Below are positions 8,204 to 16,942 of a stretch of 45,286 nucleotides of DNA, in pieces. Both the position numbers and the translations under genes were made by a program. The notes under the pieces are model-generated. The model worked only from the letters and a program-made list of their open reading frames with translations. It ran no database searches and had not been told where the DNA came from. This DNA comes from Spirochaetia bacterium (GTDB taxonomy: Bacteria; Spirochaetota; Leptospiria; Turneriellales; JAOUOS01), in assembly GCA_029880265.1 (NCBI GenBank), contig JAOUOT010000021.1, positions 1 to 45,286 of the forward strand. Direction: 5' to 3'. Every line of letters starts with the position of its first letter. Positions within the stretch are counted from its first letter, which is position 1.

Positions 8204-9220
8204 ATGAAAAATAAAAAATATATTTTTTTATTAGACGACGACCCCGATTTTTGCGAAAGCATAAAATCACTTTTAGAAAATATTGCCAAAGTAAAAACTT
8301 TTACCGACCCTTACGTTTTTTTAAAAGAATTAAAAAATTCGGTCGTAGACCTGGTCATTCTTGATTACAATCTTAACCATCCAAAATACGACGGATTTGA
8401 AATCATAAAAAGCATTAAGAATTTGAACGATTCACATTTAATACCCATATTGATGATTTCGGGCTGCGACAGTTCAGAAACGGTTTCACAGGCCTTTTAT
8501 TCGGGCATCGAAGATTATGTAAACAAGCCCATTATGCCCGATTTTTTTATGCGCAAGGTTGAGCATACTCTTTATCATTCAAAGATAAAATTACATACCA
8601 ACGCTCTTACCGGCCTTCCCGATATTACGCTCATTGAAGAAGAATTTTACAGATGGCGCGATAAAAATAAAAAATTCAGCGTGGCTTATGTTGATTTAGA
8701 TAACTTCAAGGCTTTTAACGATTATAAAGGGGTGAAAAGCGGCGATATCGCCATAAAAATCATGGCGCAGGGCCTCAAAGAAATCAGAAATTCTTTTAAC
8801 AAATCACAAATTTATTCGGGACATATCGGCGGCGACGATTTCTTCCTTATCGGATATAAAACGATAATAAAAAGTTGCATAAAAAAATTATATCAACTTT
8901 TTAATAAAAAAAATATAGAGCTATTTTCAAAAGAAGAAATAGAAAATGGTTTTTATATAGGATATAATCGTAAAGGCGAAGAAGAAAAATTGCCTTTAAT
9001 TACAATATCTACCGCATTAATCACTTTAGAATATTCGAATGATGAAACTTTTGAACAAATATCGGCTATCTCTGCAATCTTGAAAAAGAAAGCAAAACAT
9101 AAAAAAGGAAATTCACTGGCAGAATTGACGCTTCCTATTGAAAAAGCAAGCGCAGATTATTCATTGTATGAGAATGTCTTAAGCGAAAATTCAGATCTAT
9201 TAAATATTGGCATAAATTAA
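8204..9220 (+). CDS. Response regulator with GGDEF-type domain (GGDDF variant)
   Basis: Residues 1-125 form a CheY-like receiver: acidic pocket DDD at 11-13, phospho-acceptor Asp54 in LVILDYNL, and Lys108 in NKP. A GGDEF-like domain follows at about 130-300: TGLPD, DLDNFKAFNDYKG (metal-binding Asp), and GGDDF at 209-213 in place of GGDEF/GGEEF. No RxxD inhibitory site precedes it. The core residues suggest a working or partly working diguanylate cyclase, but the variant motif leaves activity open. It lies 26 bp after hisG, converges on the flagellar operon, and has no kinase neighbour. TATAAT stands 3 bp before the ATG and no Shine-Dalgarno is visible. Control of motility or envelope by cyclic-di-GMP is inferred only. 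Confidence 0.85.
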   Translation: MKNKKYIFLLDDDPDFCESIKSLLENIAKVKTFTDPYVFLKELKNSVVDLVILDYNLNHPKYDGFEIIKSIKNLNDSHLIPILMISGCDSSETVSQAFYSGIEDYVNKPIMPDFFMRKVEHTLYHSKIKLHTNALTGLPDITLIEEEFYRWRDKNKKFSVAYVDLDNFKAFNDYKGVKSGDIAIKIMAQGLKEIRNSFNKSQIYSGHIGGDDFFLIGYKTIIKSCIKKLYQLFNKKNIELFSKEEIENGFYIGYNRKGEEEKLPLITISTALITLEYSNDETFEQISAISAILKKKAKHKKGNSLAELTLPIEKASADYSLYENVLSENSDLLNIGIN

Positions 9221-9223
9221 TGA

Positions 9224-9685
9224 CTAGCCTTTTGTAGAATTTGAAAAGTTGTTCATTTGATCGTAGATCATTTCGGCTAAGCCAAACTCCTGAGCATGGG
9301 CCATTTCTCTTATTCTTTCGGTCAAAAGCATTTCGTCAAAAATTTCTTCGGCATAGCCTCCGTTTATTAACGAATTTTTAGGAACGTTCTTTTTCATTTC
9401 TCTAAAAACCTTTTCGATAAAATATGATTCAAATTGCTCGGCCGCGCTATAAAGTTCCCTTTTTTCGGGATTTTGCTTAATTTCATTTAAGATATCTTTT
9501 TTTTGACTTCTAACGCTGAATTTATCGCTGCTTATATCCATTTTTTCTCTAAGCAGAGTTTTAAATTTTGAATCTATTTTATTTGGTTCATTGTTTTTAT
9601 TGAATTTATTTTTTAGATTTTTCAGGTTATCATACTCATAACTTCTGTATAAGAAAGGGTCAAATTTTGTTATATTATTTTCCAT
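9224..9685 (-). CDS. flgJ: FlgJ-like rod-binding protein without muramidase domain
   Basis: The 153-residue protein has the rod-binding (FlgJ N-terminal) domain at about 78-145: AAEQFESYFIEKVFREMKK, NGGYAEEIFDEMLLTERIREMA, and the ending FGLAEMIYDQM. The C-terminal glucosaminidase domain of enterobacterial FlgJ is absent, as is common in bacteria with split or single-domain FlgJ. The first 70 residues are polar and rich in Asn/Lys. It is the last gene of the flgG-flgA-flgH-flgI-flgJ unit, 34 bp after flgI, with AGAGGA 8 bp before the start. It is presumed to help assemble the periplasmic rod. Confidence 0.85.
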   Translation of the reverse strand: MENNITKFDPFLYRSYEYDNLKNLKNKFNKNNEPNKIDSKFKTLLREKMDISSDKFSVRSQKKDILNEIKQNPEKRELYSAAEQFESYFIEKVFREMKKNVPKNSLINGGYAEEIFDEMLLTERIREMAHAQEFGLAEMIYDQMNNFSNSTKG

Positions 9686-9719
9686 TTATTTCCTCTTTTT
9701 ACATTTTTTAAATTAAATA

Positions 9720-10739
9720 TTAATTTATAATTAAATCGGCATGCAAGGCTCCGGCGGTATGTATAGACTTTATGATATCTATAATTGCCGCTGTAGAAAG
9801 CCCCAGTGCATTTAAGTTTTCAACTAATTGCTTTACTGTTGCCTTTTCGCCCATATAAACAAAATCTCCGTTATTATCTTTTTGATCTTCACTAGATTGT
9901 ATGTTAATGCTGATTCCGTCTTTTTTTACGGCTATAGCCGACATGCCGACTCCGCCGCCTATTATAATCGTGCCAGATTTTGAATCAATAACGATTTTTG
10001 CCCTATTAACAACTTCTACCTGTATTTCAAGCAATTCAGCTAAAAAATTGATTGGGTCTTTGTTCTGTGGTATATTTATTGAAACAACAGAGTCTTTTTG
10101 CAGTCTGGCCGCCTTTGAATATTTAGAATTAATTGCGCCGACAATATTATTGGCCGTATTAATATCAAAATTTATCATGCTCAATTCAATTAAATTTTCT
10201 TTGTTTTGACTGATAATTGATTGAATTACCGGTCTTTCAATGATTGCCCCTTTTAATGCGAAAACCGTATTATTCTGATTATTTCTCGTCTTCTTGTCGT
10301 TTTGAACCGACGATAAAAAACTTTGCGCGACAGCGTAAATATTGCCGTCGGCCCCATAAAGCGGAGTCTGAACAAGATATCCGTTTTCGATTGATTTTGC
10401 GTCGCCTATAGAAGATATCCAGATATCGATATTGTCACCGGCTTTTGACAAAGGAGGAGCCTTTGCCATTACCATAACCGCCGCAATATTTCTTGATTTT
10501 AAGTTTTTCGGGTCAATTTTTATGCCCTTGTTATTTAAAAATTTAATAAGAGCTTCTTTACCTAAAAGATTTCTTGAATCTCCTGTCTGTTTTAACCCGA
10601 CGACCAAACCAAAGCCGACAAGATGATTTTCTCTAAATGATGAAATTCTGGTAATTTCTCCGATAGAAAGCGTCAAAGAATATAAAAAATCAAAAGAAAA
10701 AATAAAAATAAATATTAATAAAGAATATTTTTTTAACAT
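9720..10739 (-). CDS. flgI: Flagellar P-ring protein FlgI
   Basis: FlgI forms the ring around the rod in the periplasm. The 339-residue product has a signal peptide (about 1-20) and the family motifs GEITRISSFRENHLVGFGLVVGL, GTGDS-like KQTGDS, NIAAVMVMAKAPP, LVQTPLYGADGNIYAVAQ and the C-terminal VKQLVENLNALGLSTAAIID ... GALHADLIIN. The start is one base after the flgH stop, so translation is coupled. Length is close to the usual 350-370. In spirochaetes the flagella are periplasmic, so this ring sits inside the cell envelope. Confidence 0.95.
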   Translation of the reverse strand: MLKKYSLLIFIFIFSFDFLYSLTLSIGEITRISSFRENHLVGFGLVVGLKQTGDSRNLLGKEALIKFLNNKGIKIDPKNLKSRNIAAVMVMAKAPPLSKAGDNIDIWISSIGDAKSIENGYLVQTPLYGADGNIYAVAQSFLSSVQNDKKTRNNQNNTVFALKGAIIERPVIQSIISQNKENLIELSMINFDINTANNIVGAINSKYSKAARLQKDSVVSINIPQNKDPINFLAELLEIQVEVVNRAKIVIDSKSGTIIIGGGVGMSAIAVKKDGISINIQSSEDQKDNNGDFVYMGEKATVKQLVENLNALGLSTAAIIDIIKSIHTAGALHADLIIN

Positions 10740-10740
10740 A

Positions 10741-11445
10741 TTAATTTGTTACCGCGTTTATGATTTCGCGAAATTGATTTAGTATTAATTCTTTTTTCTT
10801 TTCTTCGCTGATTTCATATTTTTCAACTTCTGATTTATTTTTTGTTTCCTGCCCTGCTGTGCCGCCTTCCTGGGTTTCTGCCTTGGGCATTTCGCTTTTT
10901 TCTTTAAGAGTAACTGAATTATCTTTAGGTGGGTTTGGTTTGGCGCTTATAAATAAATTTAAATTTGCGATTTTTGAAGATTCTATCATGCCATTGGTTA
11001 CAGAATCGGCTCTTATTGTTCCCGATAGCTGTATCGTTGAAATCATGTTATCCAACGTTAAAATTTTATACGCGTTTATATTATAATTATCGCCGCCGGG
11101 GCCTATATCGCCTATTGTGGCTGCAATTTCAAAACTTATTTTTTTTTCAAGATTAATAACTTCTTTATTATTGGCTTTTCTTGTTTTATTTGATTGTGAG
11201 TTATTTAAGAAGTTCAAATTTTTGGCGTCGGGGGTTATTTTTAATTCAAAATCTCCCGAACTTTTCCATTGCCCGTCGGCTGAAATCAAAAACTTTTCTT
11301 TTATAACTACATGAATTATATCGCCCTTTTTCAAATTACTGTTATAAGGATTGTTATCGCTCCACAAACTGATTTGCGCCGATAAAAATTGCTCCGAAAA
11401 AAATAAAGATAACGCAAAACATTGAAATACAAAATTATTTTTCAT
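10741..11445 (-). CDS. flgH: FlgH-like (L-ring family) protein without lipobox
   Basis: In externally flagellated bacteria FlgH is a lipoprotein forming the outer-membrane ring. This 234-residue protein keeps the core of the family: SLWSDNNPYNSNLKKGDIIHVVI, EKKISFEIAATIGDIGPGGDNYNI, and LSGTIRADSVTNGMIESSKIA. The N-terminus ends FLSAQ, a signal peptidase I type, and no lipobox Cys follows it; the only early Cys (residue 9) precedes the hydrophobic core. The C-terminal 60 residues are a charged extension (Glu/Lys/Thr). It starts at the flgA stop (shared base) and lies in the flagellar operon. The loss of lipidation suggests a soluble periplasmic role, which suits flagella that never cross the outer membrane; this is inference. 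Confidence 0.85.
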   Translation of the reverse strand: MKNNFVFQCFALSLFFSEQFLSAQISLWSDNNPYNSNLKKGDIIHVVIKEKFLISADGQWKSSGDFELKITPDAKNLNFLNNSQSNKTRKANNKEVINLEKKISFEIAATIGDIGPGGDNYNINAYKILTLDNMISTIQLSGTIRADSVTNGMIESSKIANLNLFISAKPNPPKDNSVTLKEKSEMPKAETQEGGTAGQETKNKSEVEKYEISEEKKKELILNQFREIINAVTN

Positions 11446-12020
11446 TATTGAAAAACCGCCTTGCCTATATCAGTTATTCTTACAGAAATATTATTAACCG
11501 CGTTTTCAGGTTTTACTTCAATCAGGTCTCCTATTCTGCCGTTGTTTAAAGCTTTTGCGTTTAACTCAATGGCTATTGCGCCCTTTTGGTAAAAGACCGT
11601 TATATTGCTCCCAGTAAATACTATTATATCGTTTTCTTCTCGATTGATATGATTATCAGGGTATTTTCGGGATGCGGTTTGTTCCAATGATATTTCCTTT
11701 CCGAGAATTTTCTTAGGAAATAAATTATTTCTTATTAATTCAATTTCAATTTCATCTTTAGTCAATTTATTTTTTTTTGAAGATTGAAAACATTTACTTT
11801 GCCATTTCTGTTTATCGTCTTCATCTGGTATTTCGCCAACAATGACGCCTATTTGATTAAAACAAACTTGATTATTTCTAACGCTTGCTTTATTGTTTAA
11901 TTGAATTGACCAGCCCTCTTCTGCTCTTGCCGAACCGGTTAGAATAAGAAAAAATAAAAAATAAGAAACAAAGATTATCGTTTTTTGATTTCTTTGTTTC
12001 TTATTGTTTTCAATGATCAT
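11445..12020 (-). CDS. flgA: Flagellar P-ring assembly chaperone FlgA
   Basis: FlgA helps FlgI assemble into the P ring. The 191-residue protein has a hydrophobic signal segment (FVSYFLFFLILTGSARA, about 17-33). The C-terminal half carries the SAF-type region seen in FlgA: VFTGSNITVFYQKGAIAIELNAKALNNGRIGDLIEVKP, then VRITDIGKAVF at the end. The middle is divergent. The start follows AAAGGT, placed just inside the flgG tail region, and its stop shares a base with the flgH start. Position between flgG and flgH is the usual one in leptospiral-type operons. Confidence 0.85.
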   Translation of the reverse strand: MIIENNKKQRNQKTIIFVSYFLFFLILTGSARAEEGWSIQLNNKASVRNNQVCFNQIGVIVGEIPDEDDKQKWQSKCFQSSKKNKLTKDEIEIELIRNNLFPKKILGKEISLEQTASRKYPDNHINREENDIIVFTGSNITVFYQKGAIAIELNAKALNNGRIGDLIEVKPENAVNNISVRITDIGKAVFQ

Positions 12021-12033
12021 TTTTATTTATGTT

Positions 12034-12834
12034 TTACCTTTTAAGTTGTATTGCAGTTGCAAGCATAGAGTCTGACGTATGAATCGCTTTTGAATTCGAT
12101 TCATAGGCTCTTTGCGCCACAATCATATTGACCATTTCTTCGGCAAGTTTTACGTTGCTCATTTCTAAAAAACCCTGCAAGATTTTACCGAAACCGTCTA
12201 AGCTTGGCGTACCCGCAACTTCGGCGCCCGATGCTGGGGTCTCTTTGAATAGATTATCTCCTACCGCTTTTAAACCCGCCGGGTTTAGAAACCTATAGGT
12301 ATCAACCTGACCCACCATTGTCGGGTTCATATTATTGCCTATAATGATAGAGACCTCGCCTTGTTCAGATATTGCCAAAGTCTCTAACAAACCGTCTTCA
12401 GGAAGAATCAAATTGGGTTCCATTAAATATCCGTTGCTGGTTACAACCTGTCTTTGACTGTCAATCTTAAACGCTCCGTCTCTGGTATAAGCAAAAGAAC
12501 CGTCGGGCAGTTGAACCTTGAAAAAACCTACGGTATTTGAAATGGCCATATCAAGCTTATGGCCCGTAGCCTGCAAGTTTCCCATTTCCTGAAACATTTT
12601 CTGCGTTGCAGCGGCTCTAACGCCGTGACCCACGCTTACTCCTGTGGGAATCTCAGATACCGCTGTCGCCGGAGTTCCGGCTAATACCTGATGCTGATAA
12701 ATTAAATCTTCAAAATCTACCCTTCCCTTCTTAAAGCCTGTCGTATTTACGTTGGCAAGGTTATTAGAAATTGTATCTATATTAAATTGTTGGGCGACCA
12801 TTCCGGTTGCCGCTGTCCATAAAGATCGTACCAT
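12034..12834 (-). CDS. flgG: Flagellar distal rod protein FlgG
   Basis: The 266-residue protein has the typical FlgG N-terminus (MVRSLWTAATGMVAQQFNID, NNLANVNTTGFKKGRVDFEDL) and C-terminus (GFLEMSNVKLAEEMVNMIVAQRAYE, SMLATAIQLKR), which together form the rod coiled coil. The central D1 region includes GFFKVQLPDGSFAYTRDGAFKID and TSNGYLMEP. Length is normal (about 260). It is the first gene of the flagellar unit that runs leftwards to flgJ. No Shine-Dalgarno is seen; TATATT lies 4 bp before the ATG. No flgF/flhO gene is adjacent upstream, where many spirochaetes have one. Confidence 0.95.
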   Translation of the reverse strand: MVRSLWTAATGMVAQQFNIDTISNNLANVNTTGFKKGRVDFEDLIYQHQVLAGTPATAVSEIPTGVSVGHGVRAAATQKMFQEMGNLQATGHKLDMAISNTVGFFKVQLPDGSFAYTRDGAFKIDSQRQVVTSNGYLMEPNLILPEDGLLETLAISEQGEVSIIIGNNMNPTMVGQVDTYRFLNPAGLKAVGDNLFKETPASGAEVAGTPSLDGFGKILQGFLEMSNVKLAEEMVNMIVAQRAYESNSKAIHTSDSMLATAIQLKR

Positions 12835-12868
12835 GATTAATATATCGGATTTTTAACGAAAAATTGAA

Positions 12869-12909
12869 TTAAATAATTTTTTATCCATTGAGCATAAGAA
12901 ATTATTTAA
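12869..12909 (-). terminator. Inverted repeat downstream of ridA, possible terminator
   Basis: TTAAATAATTT (12869-12879) and AAATTATTTAA (12899-12909) are perfect 11-bp inverted arms with a 19-base loop. It lies 4 bp beyond the ridA stop and upstream of flgG on the same strand. The stem is all A/T, so its strength as a terminator is doubtful, but it would separate ridA from the flagellar operon. Confidence 0.4.
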
Positions 12910-12913
12910 AAAA

Positions 12914-13297
12914 TCATGGCCCGATATATAAAACAGCTTCAATTTCAACCAGCGCATTTTTGGGCAAAGCTGAAACCTCTATAGTCGCTCTAGCGGGTTT
13001 ATGCTTAGAAAAAAATCTCGAGTATATTTCGTTAACCTGGGCAAAATCGTTCATGTTTTGAATGTAAATTGTGGTTTTAACGGTATTTTTCAAAGTTGCG
13101 CCGGCGGCTTTTATAATAGTGTCTATATTCAGCATAACTTGCTCTGTCTGCTCGATTATACCGCCCTCAATTATTTCGCCTGTTTCAGGAACAATCGGTA
13201 TTTGCCCCGAAATAAAGATAAATCCACCGGCTTTTACGGCTTGTGAATAAGGCCCTATTGCCGATGGAGCGTCTTTTGTTGCAATGATATCAATCAT
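12914..13297 (-). CDS. ridA: RidA family enamine/imine deaminase
   Basis: RidA hydrolyses reactive enamine/imine intermediates made by PLP enzymes, protecting other PLP enzymes. The 127-residue protein shows the hallmark GPYSQAVKAGGFIFISGQIP near the start, the conserved Arg in KPARATIEVSALP (about residue 104) and VEIEAV at the end, all active-site-linked. Length is normal. AAAGGGAT lies 8 bp before the ATG. It is monocistronic, divergent from the flavoprotein gene at 13428. Confidence 0.95.
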   Translation of the reverse strand: MIDIIATKDAPSAIGPYSQAVKAGGFIFISGQIPIVPETGEIIEGGIIEQTEQVMLNIDTIIKAAGATLKNTVKTTIYIQNMNDFAQVNEIYSRFFSKHKPARATIEVSALPKNALVEIEAVLYIGP

Positions 13298-13414
13298 AGT
13301 TATAATCCCTTTTTATGAATTTTCTAATTTTAGCTCAATATAAGCTAAGACTATTATTTTAGATAATTCTACAATCATATTTTTTTTATGGTGGCTGTTT
13401 TGATTAAATTAGTA

Positions 13415-13420
13415 TATAAT
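13415..13420 (+). promoter_or_regulatory. Candidate -10 box for a leaderless transcript
   Basis: TATAAT lies 7 bp before the ATG at 13428, so transcription would start at or next to the start codon, and no Shine-Dalgarno sequence is present. No good -35 element is found 15-18 bp upstream. This is suggestive only in an AT-rich genome. Confidence 0.35.
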
Positions 13421-13427
13421 AAAAAAC

Positions 13428-14771
13428 ATGAAAGAACATTACAATTATCTAATAATAGGCGCCGACGCCGCCGGCAATTCGGCAGCCGGACAAATTCGAA
13501 GATTTGATAAGAACGGCTCTATAGCCATCATTGAAAAAGGAAGCATTATTTCATACGGAGCGTGCGGTCTGCCCTATTTTCTCGAAAATATCATTGAATC
13601 TACCCAGAAACTAATACATTTTACCGCAGAAGAGTATGGTAAAAGAATTAACGCGGATATTTTTATAGAGCATGAAGCTTTATCTTTAAACAGTCAAAAT
13701 CAGACTGTGAAAATTAAAAATAATGAAAATAATGTTATAGAAGTAAAATATGACAAACTGATGATTGCAACCGGCGCAAAACCCGTCAGACTGCCTTTTA
13801 TTGATTATTCCAGCGAAAGAGTCTTTGAGTTAAAAACGATTCCCGACGGCCAACAGATAAAAGAATTTATTCAAAATAAAAAACCAAAATCGGTTGCCAT
13901 TATAGGCAGCGGATATATTGGCCTTGAATGCGCCGAGGCATTTAAAGAAAATGGTATTGAAACCCATATTTTTGAAATATATGATTTACCCATGCCTAAA
14001 ATGCCCCAAAAAATGAGGGAAGATATACGAAAAAACATGGAAAAGAACAATATTATTTTTCATGGCGGCGCCAAAATAAATTCTGTAGCCTCTGATGAAG
14101 ATAAAATACTAATTAAAACTGACAATGATGAATTAAAATTTGACTTTCTCTTATCTTCGATAGGCATCAAACCCAACACCGATTTCTTATTAGAATCGGG
14201 GCTGAAACTGGAAAACGGCGCCGTTTTTGCCGACTCTAAAGGCGAAACTTCGGTAAAAAACATTTATACCGGCGGCGATTGTTCTCTAGTTTATAATTAC
14301 CTGCTTGAAAAACCAGTTTACTTTCCTTTGGGACATACGGCAAATAAACAGGGAAGAATTGCGGGCATGAACATGGGGGGACAAAATGCAGATTTTTTAG
14401 GCATTACGGGAACCCAGCTCTTTAAGTTTTTCGATAAGGTTTACGCTAAAACCGGGCTTTCTCAGGAAGAAGCCTCTCAAAACGGTTATAATGCGATTGA
14501 AGTATCGTCGATTCGAACGTCTAAAGCGGGTTATTATCCAAACGTTGAAAAGGTAAAAATGCAGCTTGTATTTGATAAAGAAACAGAAATAATAATCGGA
14601 GCCTCTTTAACGGGGCCGCTTGACAGTTATGGTTTAATCGATACGGCCTCGGCGTTAATTTATGGAAAATCGAAAATTTCAGATATAGCGTGGATGGATT
14701 TTTCTTACGCGCCGCCTTTTGCGCCCGTCTGGAACGCGTTGATATCAGCGGCGGGTAAAGCCAAAGAATAA
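13428..14771 (+). CDS. CoA-disulfide reductase / NADH oxidase-like flavoprotein
   Basis: A class III pyridine nucleotide-disulfide oxidoreductase of 447 residues. The FAD-binding N-terminus reads YLIIGADAAGNSAA; the single redox Cys is in YGACGLPYF (about residue 43); the NAD(P)H-binding Rossmann motif is AIIGSGYIGLECAEAF; a second FAD motif is NIYTGGDC. The C-terminus ends with DFSYAPPFAPVWNAL, typical of CoA-disulfide reductases and NADH oxidases. Likely roles are thiol redox balance or oxygen/peroxide removal; sequence alone does not separate these. It is divergent from ridA and convergent with nadA (17 bp between stops). Confidence 0.85.
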   Translation: MKEHYNYLIIGADAAGNSAAGQIRRFDKNGSIAIIEKGSIISYGACGLPYFLENIIESTQKLIHFTAEEYGKRINADIFIEHEALSLNSQNQTVKIKNNENNVIEVKYDKLMIATGAKPVRLPFIDYSSERVFELKTIPDGQQIKEFIQNKKPKSVAIIGSGYIGLECAEAFKENGIETHIFEIYDLPMPKMPQKMREDIRKNMEKNNIIFHGGAKINSVASDEDKILIKTDNDELKFDFLLSSIGIKPNTDFLLESGLKLENGAVFADSKGETSVKNIYTGGDCSLVYNYLLEKPVYFPLGHTANKQGRIAGMNMGGQNADFLGITGTQLFKFFDKVYAKTGLSQEEASQNGYNAIEVSSIRTSKAGYYPNVEKVKMQLVFDKETEIIIGASLTGPLDSYGLIDTASALIYGKSKISDIAWMDFSYAPPFAPVWNALISAAGKAKE

Positions 14772-14788
14772 TTTTGTAGATTTGAAAA

Positions 14789-15778
14789 TTAATTAAATTC
14801 AAACATTCTATCGAGAGCTTTTTTGGCCCTTATTCTGATATCTTCAGGCACGTCTATTTCATACTTCTCGTTTTTTAGAGAGTATAATACTTTTTCAAGA
14901 GTAATTTTTTTCATATGCGGACATGTTTGGCAAGTTGAAATAAACTCAGTTTCGGGGAAATCGCTCATTAGATTATCGCTCATTGAGCATTCAGTAAGAA
15001 GCATAACCCTTTTGGGTTTATTTTCTTCGATATATTTTCCCATTAAAGAGGTTGATCCGGTAAACTCTACTAAGGCGGTTACGTCGGGATGACACTCGGG
15101 ATGCGCTATAATTGTGATTCCCGGATAATTTTTTCGGGCCAATTCGACGTCTTCTTCGGTGTAAAGTTCGTGAACCATGCATTTGCCCGGCCAGGTAATT
15201 AATTTTTTACCGGTCGCTTTTTGAACATTTCCCGCTAAATATTCATCGGGAATCATGATTACGGTATCAGAATCAATTTCTTTTACAATTTTTACAGCGT
15301 TTGCGCTGGTGCAAATAATATCAGATTCAGCCTTTACGTCGGCAGTACAGTTAATATATGTAACAATGGGAATATTCGGATGTTTTTCTTTAAGACTTCG
15401 AACGTCTTTTCCCGTAATACTTTCGGCTAATGAACATCCGGCTTCTAAATCGGCAATTAAAACTTTTTTTTCAGGATTTAATATTTTAGCGGTTTCGGCC
15501 ATAAAATGAACCCCGTCAAATAAAATAATATCGGCGTCTGTTTCGGCGGCCTTTTTCGCCAACCCTAAGGAATCTCCCGTAATATCAGATATTCCGTAAA
15601 AAACCTCGGGGGTCATATAATTATGCCCCAGGATTATTGCGTTTTTTTGCTCTTTTAAATCGAGAATTTCAAGAATAAGCTTTTCATAACCCGCGATTTC
15701 ATCAGGCGTTGAAAATTTTTCGATTCGCTTCTTTAACTTTTTCAAGTGTTCTTTTCTGTTTTCTGTTGATGCAACCAT
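14789..15778 (-). CDS. nadA: Quinolinate synthase NadA
   Basis: NadA condenses iminoaspartate with dihydroxyacetone phosphate to quinolinate, the precursor of NAD, using an oxygen-sensitive 4Fe-4S cluster. The three cluster Cys are seen in [19 protein letters not shown] and CQTCPHM. Other motifs: [25 protein letters not shown] [21 protein letters not shown], and HPECHPDV. Length 329 is normal. The ATG at 15778 has no clear Shine-Dalgarno. No nadB or nadC is next to it. It diverges from the DAHP synthase gene. Confidence 0.95.
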   Translation of the reverse strand: MVASTENRKEHLKKLKKRIEKFSTPDEIAGYEKLILEILDLKEQKNAIILGHNYMTPEVFYGISDITGDSLGLAKKAAETDADIILFDGVHFMAETAKILNPEKKVLIADLEAGCSLAESITGKDVRSLKEKHPNIPIVTYINCTADVKAESDIICTSANAVKIVKEIDSDTVIMIPDEYLAGNVQKATGKKLITWPGKCMVHELYTEEDVELARKNYPGITIIAHPECHPDVTALVEFTGSTSLMGKYIEENKPKRVMLLTECSMSDNLMSDFPETEFISTCQTCPHMKKITLEKVLYSLKNEKYEIDVPEDIRIRAKKALDRMFEFN

Positions 15779-15859
15779 ATAGATGAATTAAAAATATTAA
15801 AACACTGTGTCTACAATTTTTACTTTTGACAAACTGTCTTTTTTTTATTTTTTGACGCA

Positions 15860-16936
15860 ATGATCATCACATTGCACCATAAAATAGAACAAGAAGAAAT
15901 TGATAAACTTTTAGATTTCATCTCAAAGTCGGGTTATAAACCCAGACTTGTCAAAGGCGAACACAGTTCGATTGTCGAGCTTATCGGGCATGGAACGCTT
16001 GATATTGAAGACGTTAGAAAATTTGCATGCGTAGATAAAGTGCATAGAATTGAAAAACCCTATAAAAGAATAAGCTACGAAGGCGGCAGAAAACGCCATG
16101 AAATTAATGTAGGCGGCGTAAATATTGGCGGCAAGAAACTTGTCGTTATGATTGGCCCATGCGCCGTTGAATCTTATGAACAAACTGAAAAAGCGGCCAA
16201 ACAAATCGCCGCCTTTGAAAAAGGCGATGAAATTGAAGGATATATTTTACGTGGCGGGGCATTTAAGCCAAGAACGAGTCCGTATGCCTTTGAAGGTCTC
16301 GGAGAAGAAGGCTTAAAAATACTTCAAGATGTCGGTAAAAAATACAGTCTGCCCGTAATAACTGAAGTTATGTCGGCCAATGATGTCGATCTTGTAAATC
16401 GATATACCGATATTCACCAGGTTGGCACCAGAAATTTTCAAAATTTTAGATTATTAGACGCTTTAGGCGAAGTAAATAAACCTGTCTTATTAAAAAGAGG
16501 CATGAGCGGAACCATCGAAGAATTTCTGCTTTCAGCCGAAAGAATCGCCGCGAAAGGAAATCCCGACGTTATTTTATGCTTAAGAGGAATTCGAACATTT
16601 AATGACGCTTATAGAAACGATGTTGACGTTGCCGATGTCGCGCGAATCAAACAGCTTTGCAATTTACCCATTATCTTTGATCCGTCTCATTCTACAGGAA
16701 ACAGAGATACTATTATTCCCGTTTCTATGGGAGCCGTAGCCATGGGCATGGACGGTTTACTGGTTGATTTACACCCAAACCCTGAAGAAGCCTTAGTTGA
16801 CGGCGCTCAGGCTCTTTGGCCGGCGATGGGAGAGGCTTTAATTAAATCGGTTAAAATAATTAAGAAAGCGCAATTAGAGGCGTCAACGCATTATATTACG
16901 GCTGAAGAAGCGCGGCATAAACAAATGCATCCTTAA
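15860..16936 (+). CDS. aroF: DAHP synthase, type I beta (AroF/AroA family)
   Basis: The enzyme condenses PEP with erythrose 4-phosphate in the first step of the shikimate pathway. Residues about 1-70 form the ferredoxin-like regulatory domain of the beta subclass (MIITLHHKIEQEEIDKLLD), and the barrel follows: VMIGPCAVES (metal Cys), LRGGAFKPRTSPYAFEGLG, EVMSANDVD, QVGTRNFQNF, LLKRGMSGTIEEF, IFDPSHSTGNRD, and DGLLVDLHPNPEEALVDGAQ. Length 358 is usual. The N-terminal domain suggests feedback control by an aromatic amino acid or prephenate. The methyltransferase gene follows after only 6 bp, so this may start the long plus-strand unit. Confidence 0.95.
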   Translation: MIITLHHKIEQEEIDKLLDFISKSGYKPRLVKGEHSSIVELIGHGTLDIEDVRKFACVDKVHRIEKPYKRISYEGGRKRHEINVGGVNIGGKKLVVMIGPCAVESYEQTEKAAKQIAAFEKGDEIEGYILRGGAFKPRTSPYAFEGLGEEGLKILQDVGKKYSLPVITEVMSANDVDLVNRYTDIHQVGTRNFQNFRLLDALGEVNKPVLLKRGMSGTIEEFLLSAERIAAKGNPDVILCLRGIRTFNDAYRNDVDVADVARIKQLCNLPIIFDPSHSTGNRDTIIPVSMGAVAMGMDGLLVDLHPNPEEALVDGAQALWPAMGEALIKSVKIIKKAQLEASTHYITAEEARHKQMHP

Positions 16937-16942
16937 AAAACA

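Noticed and set aside
14781..14803. TTTGAA/TTCAAA inverted repeat near the nadA stop
   Set aside because: Six base pairs within coding sequence of nadA; probably chance in AT-rich DNA.
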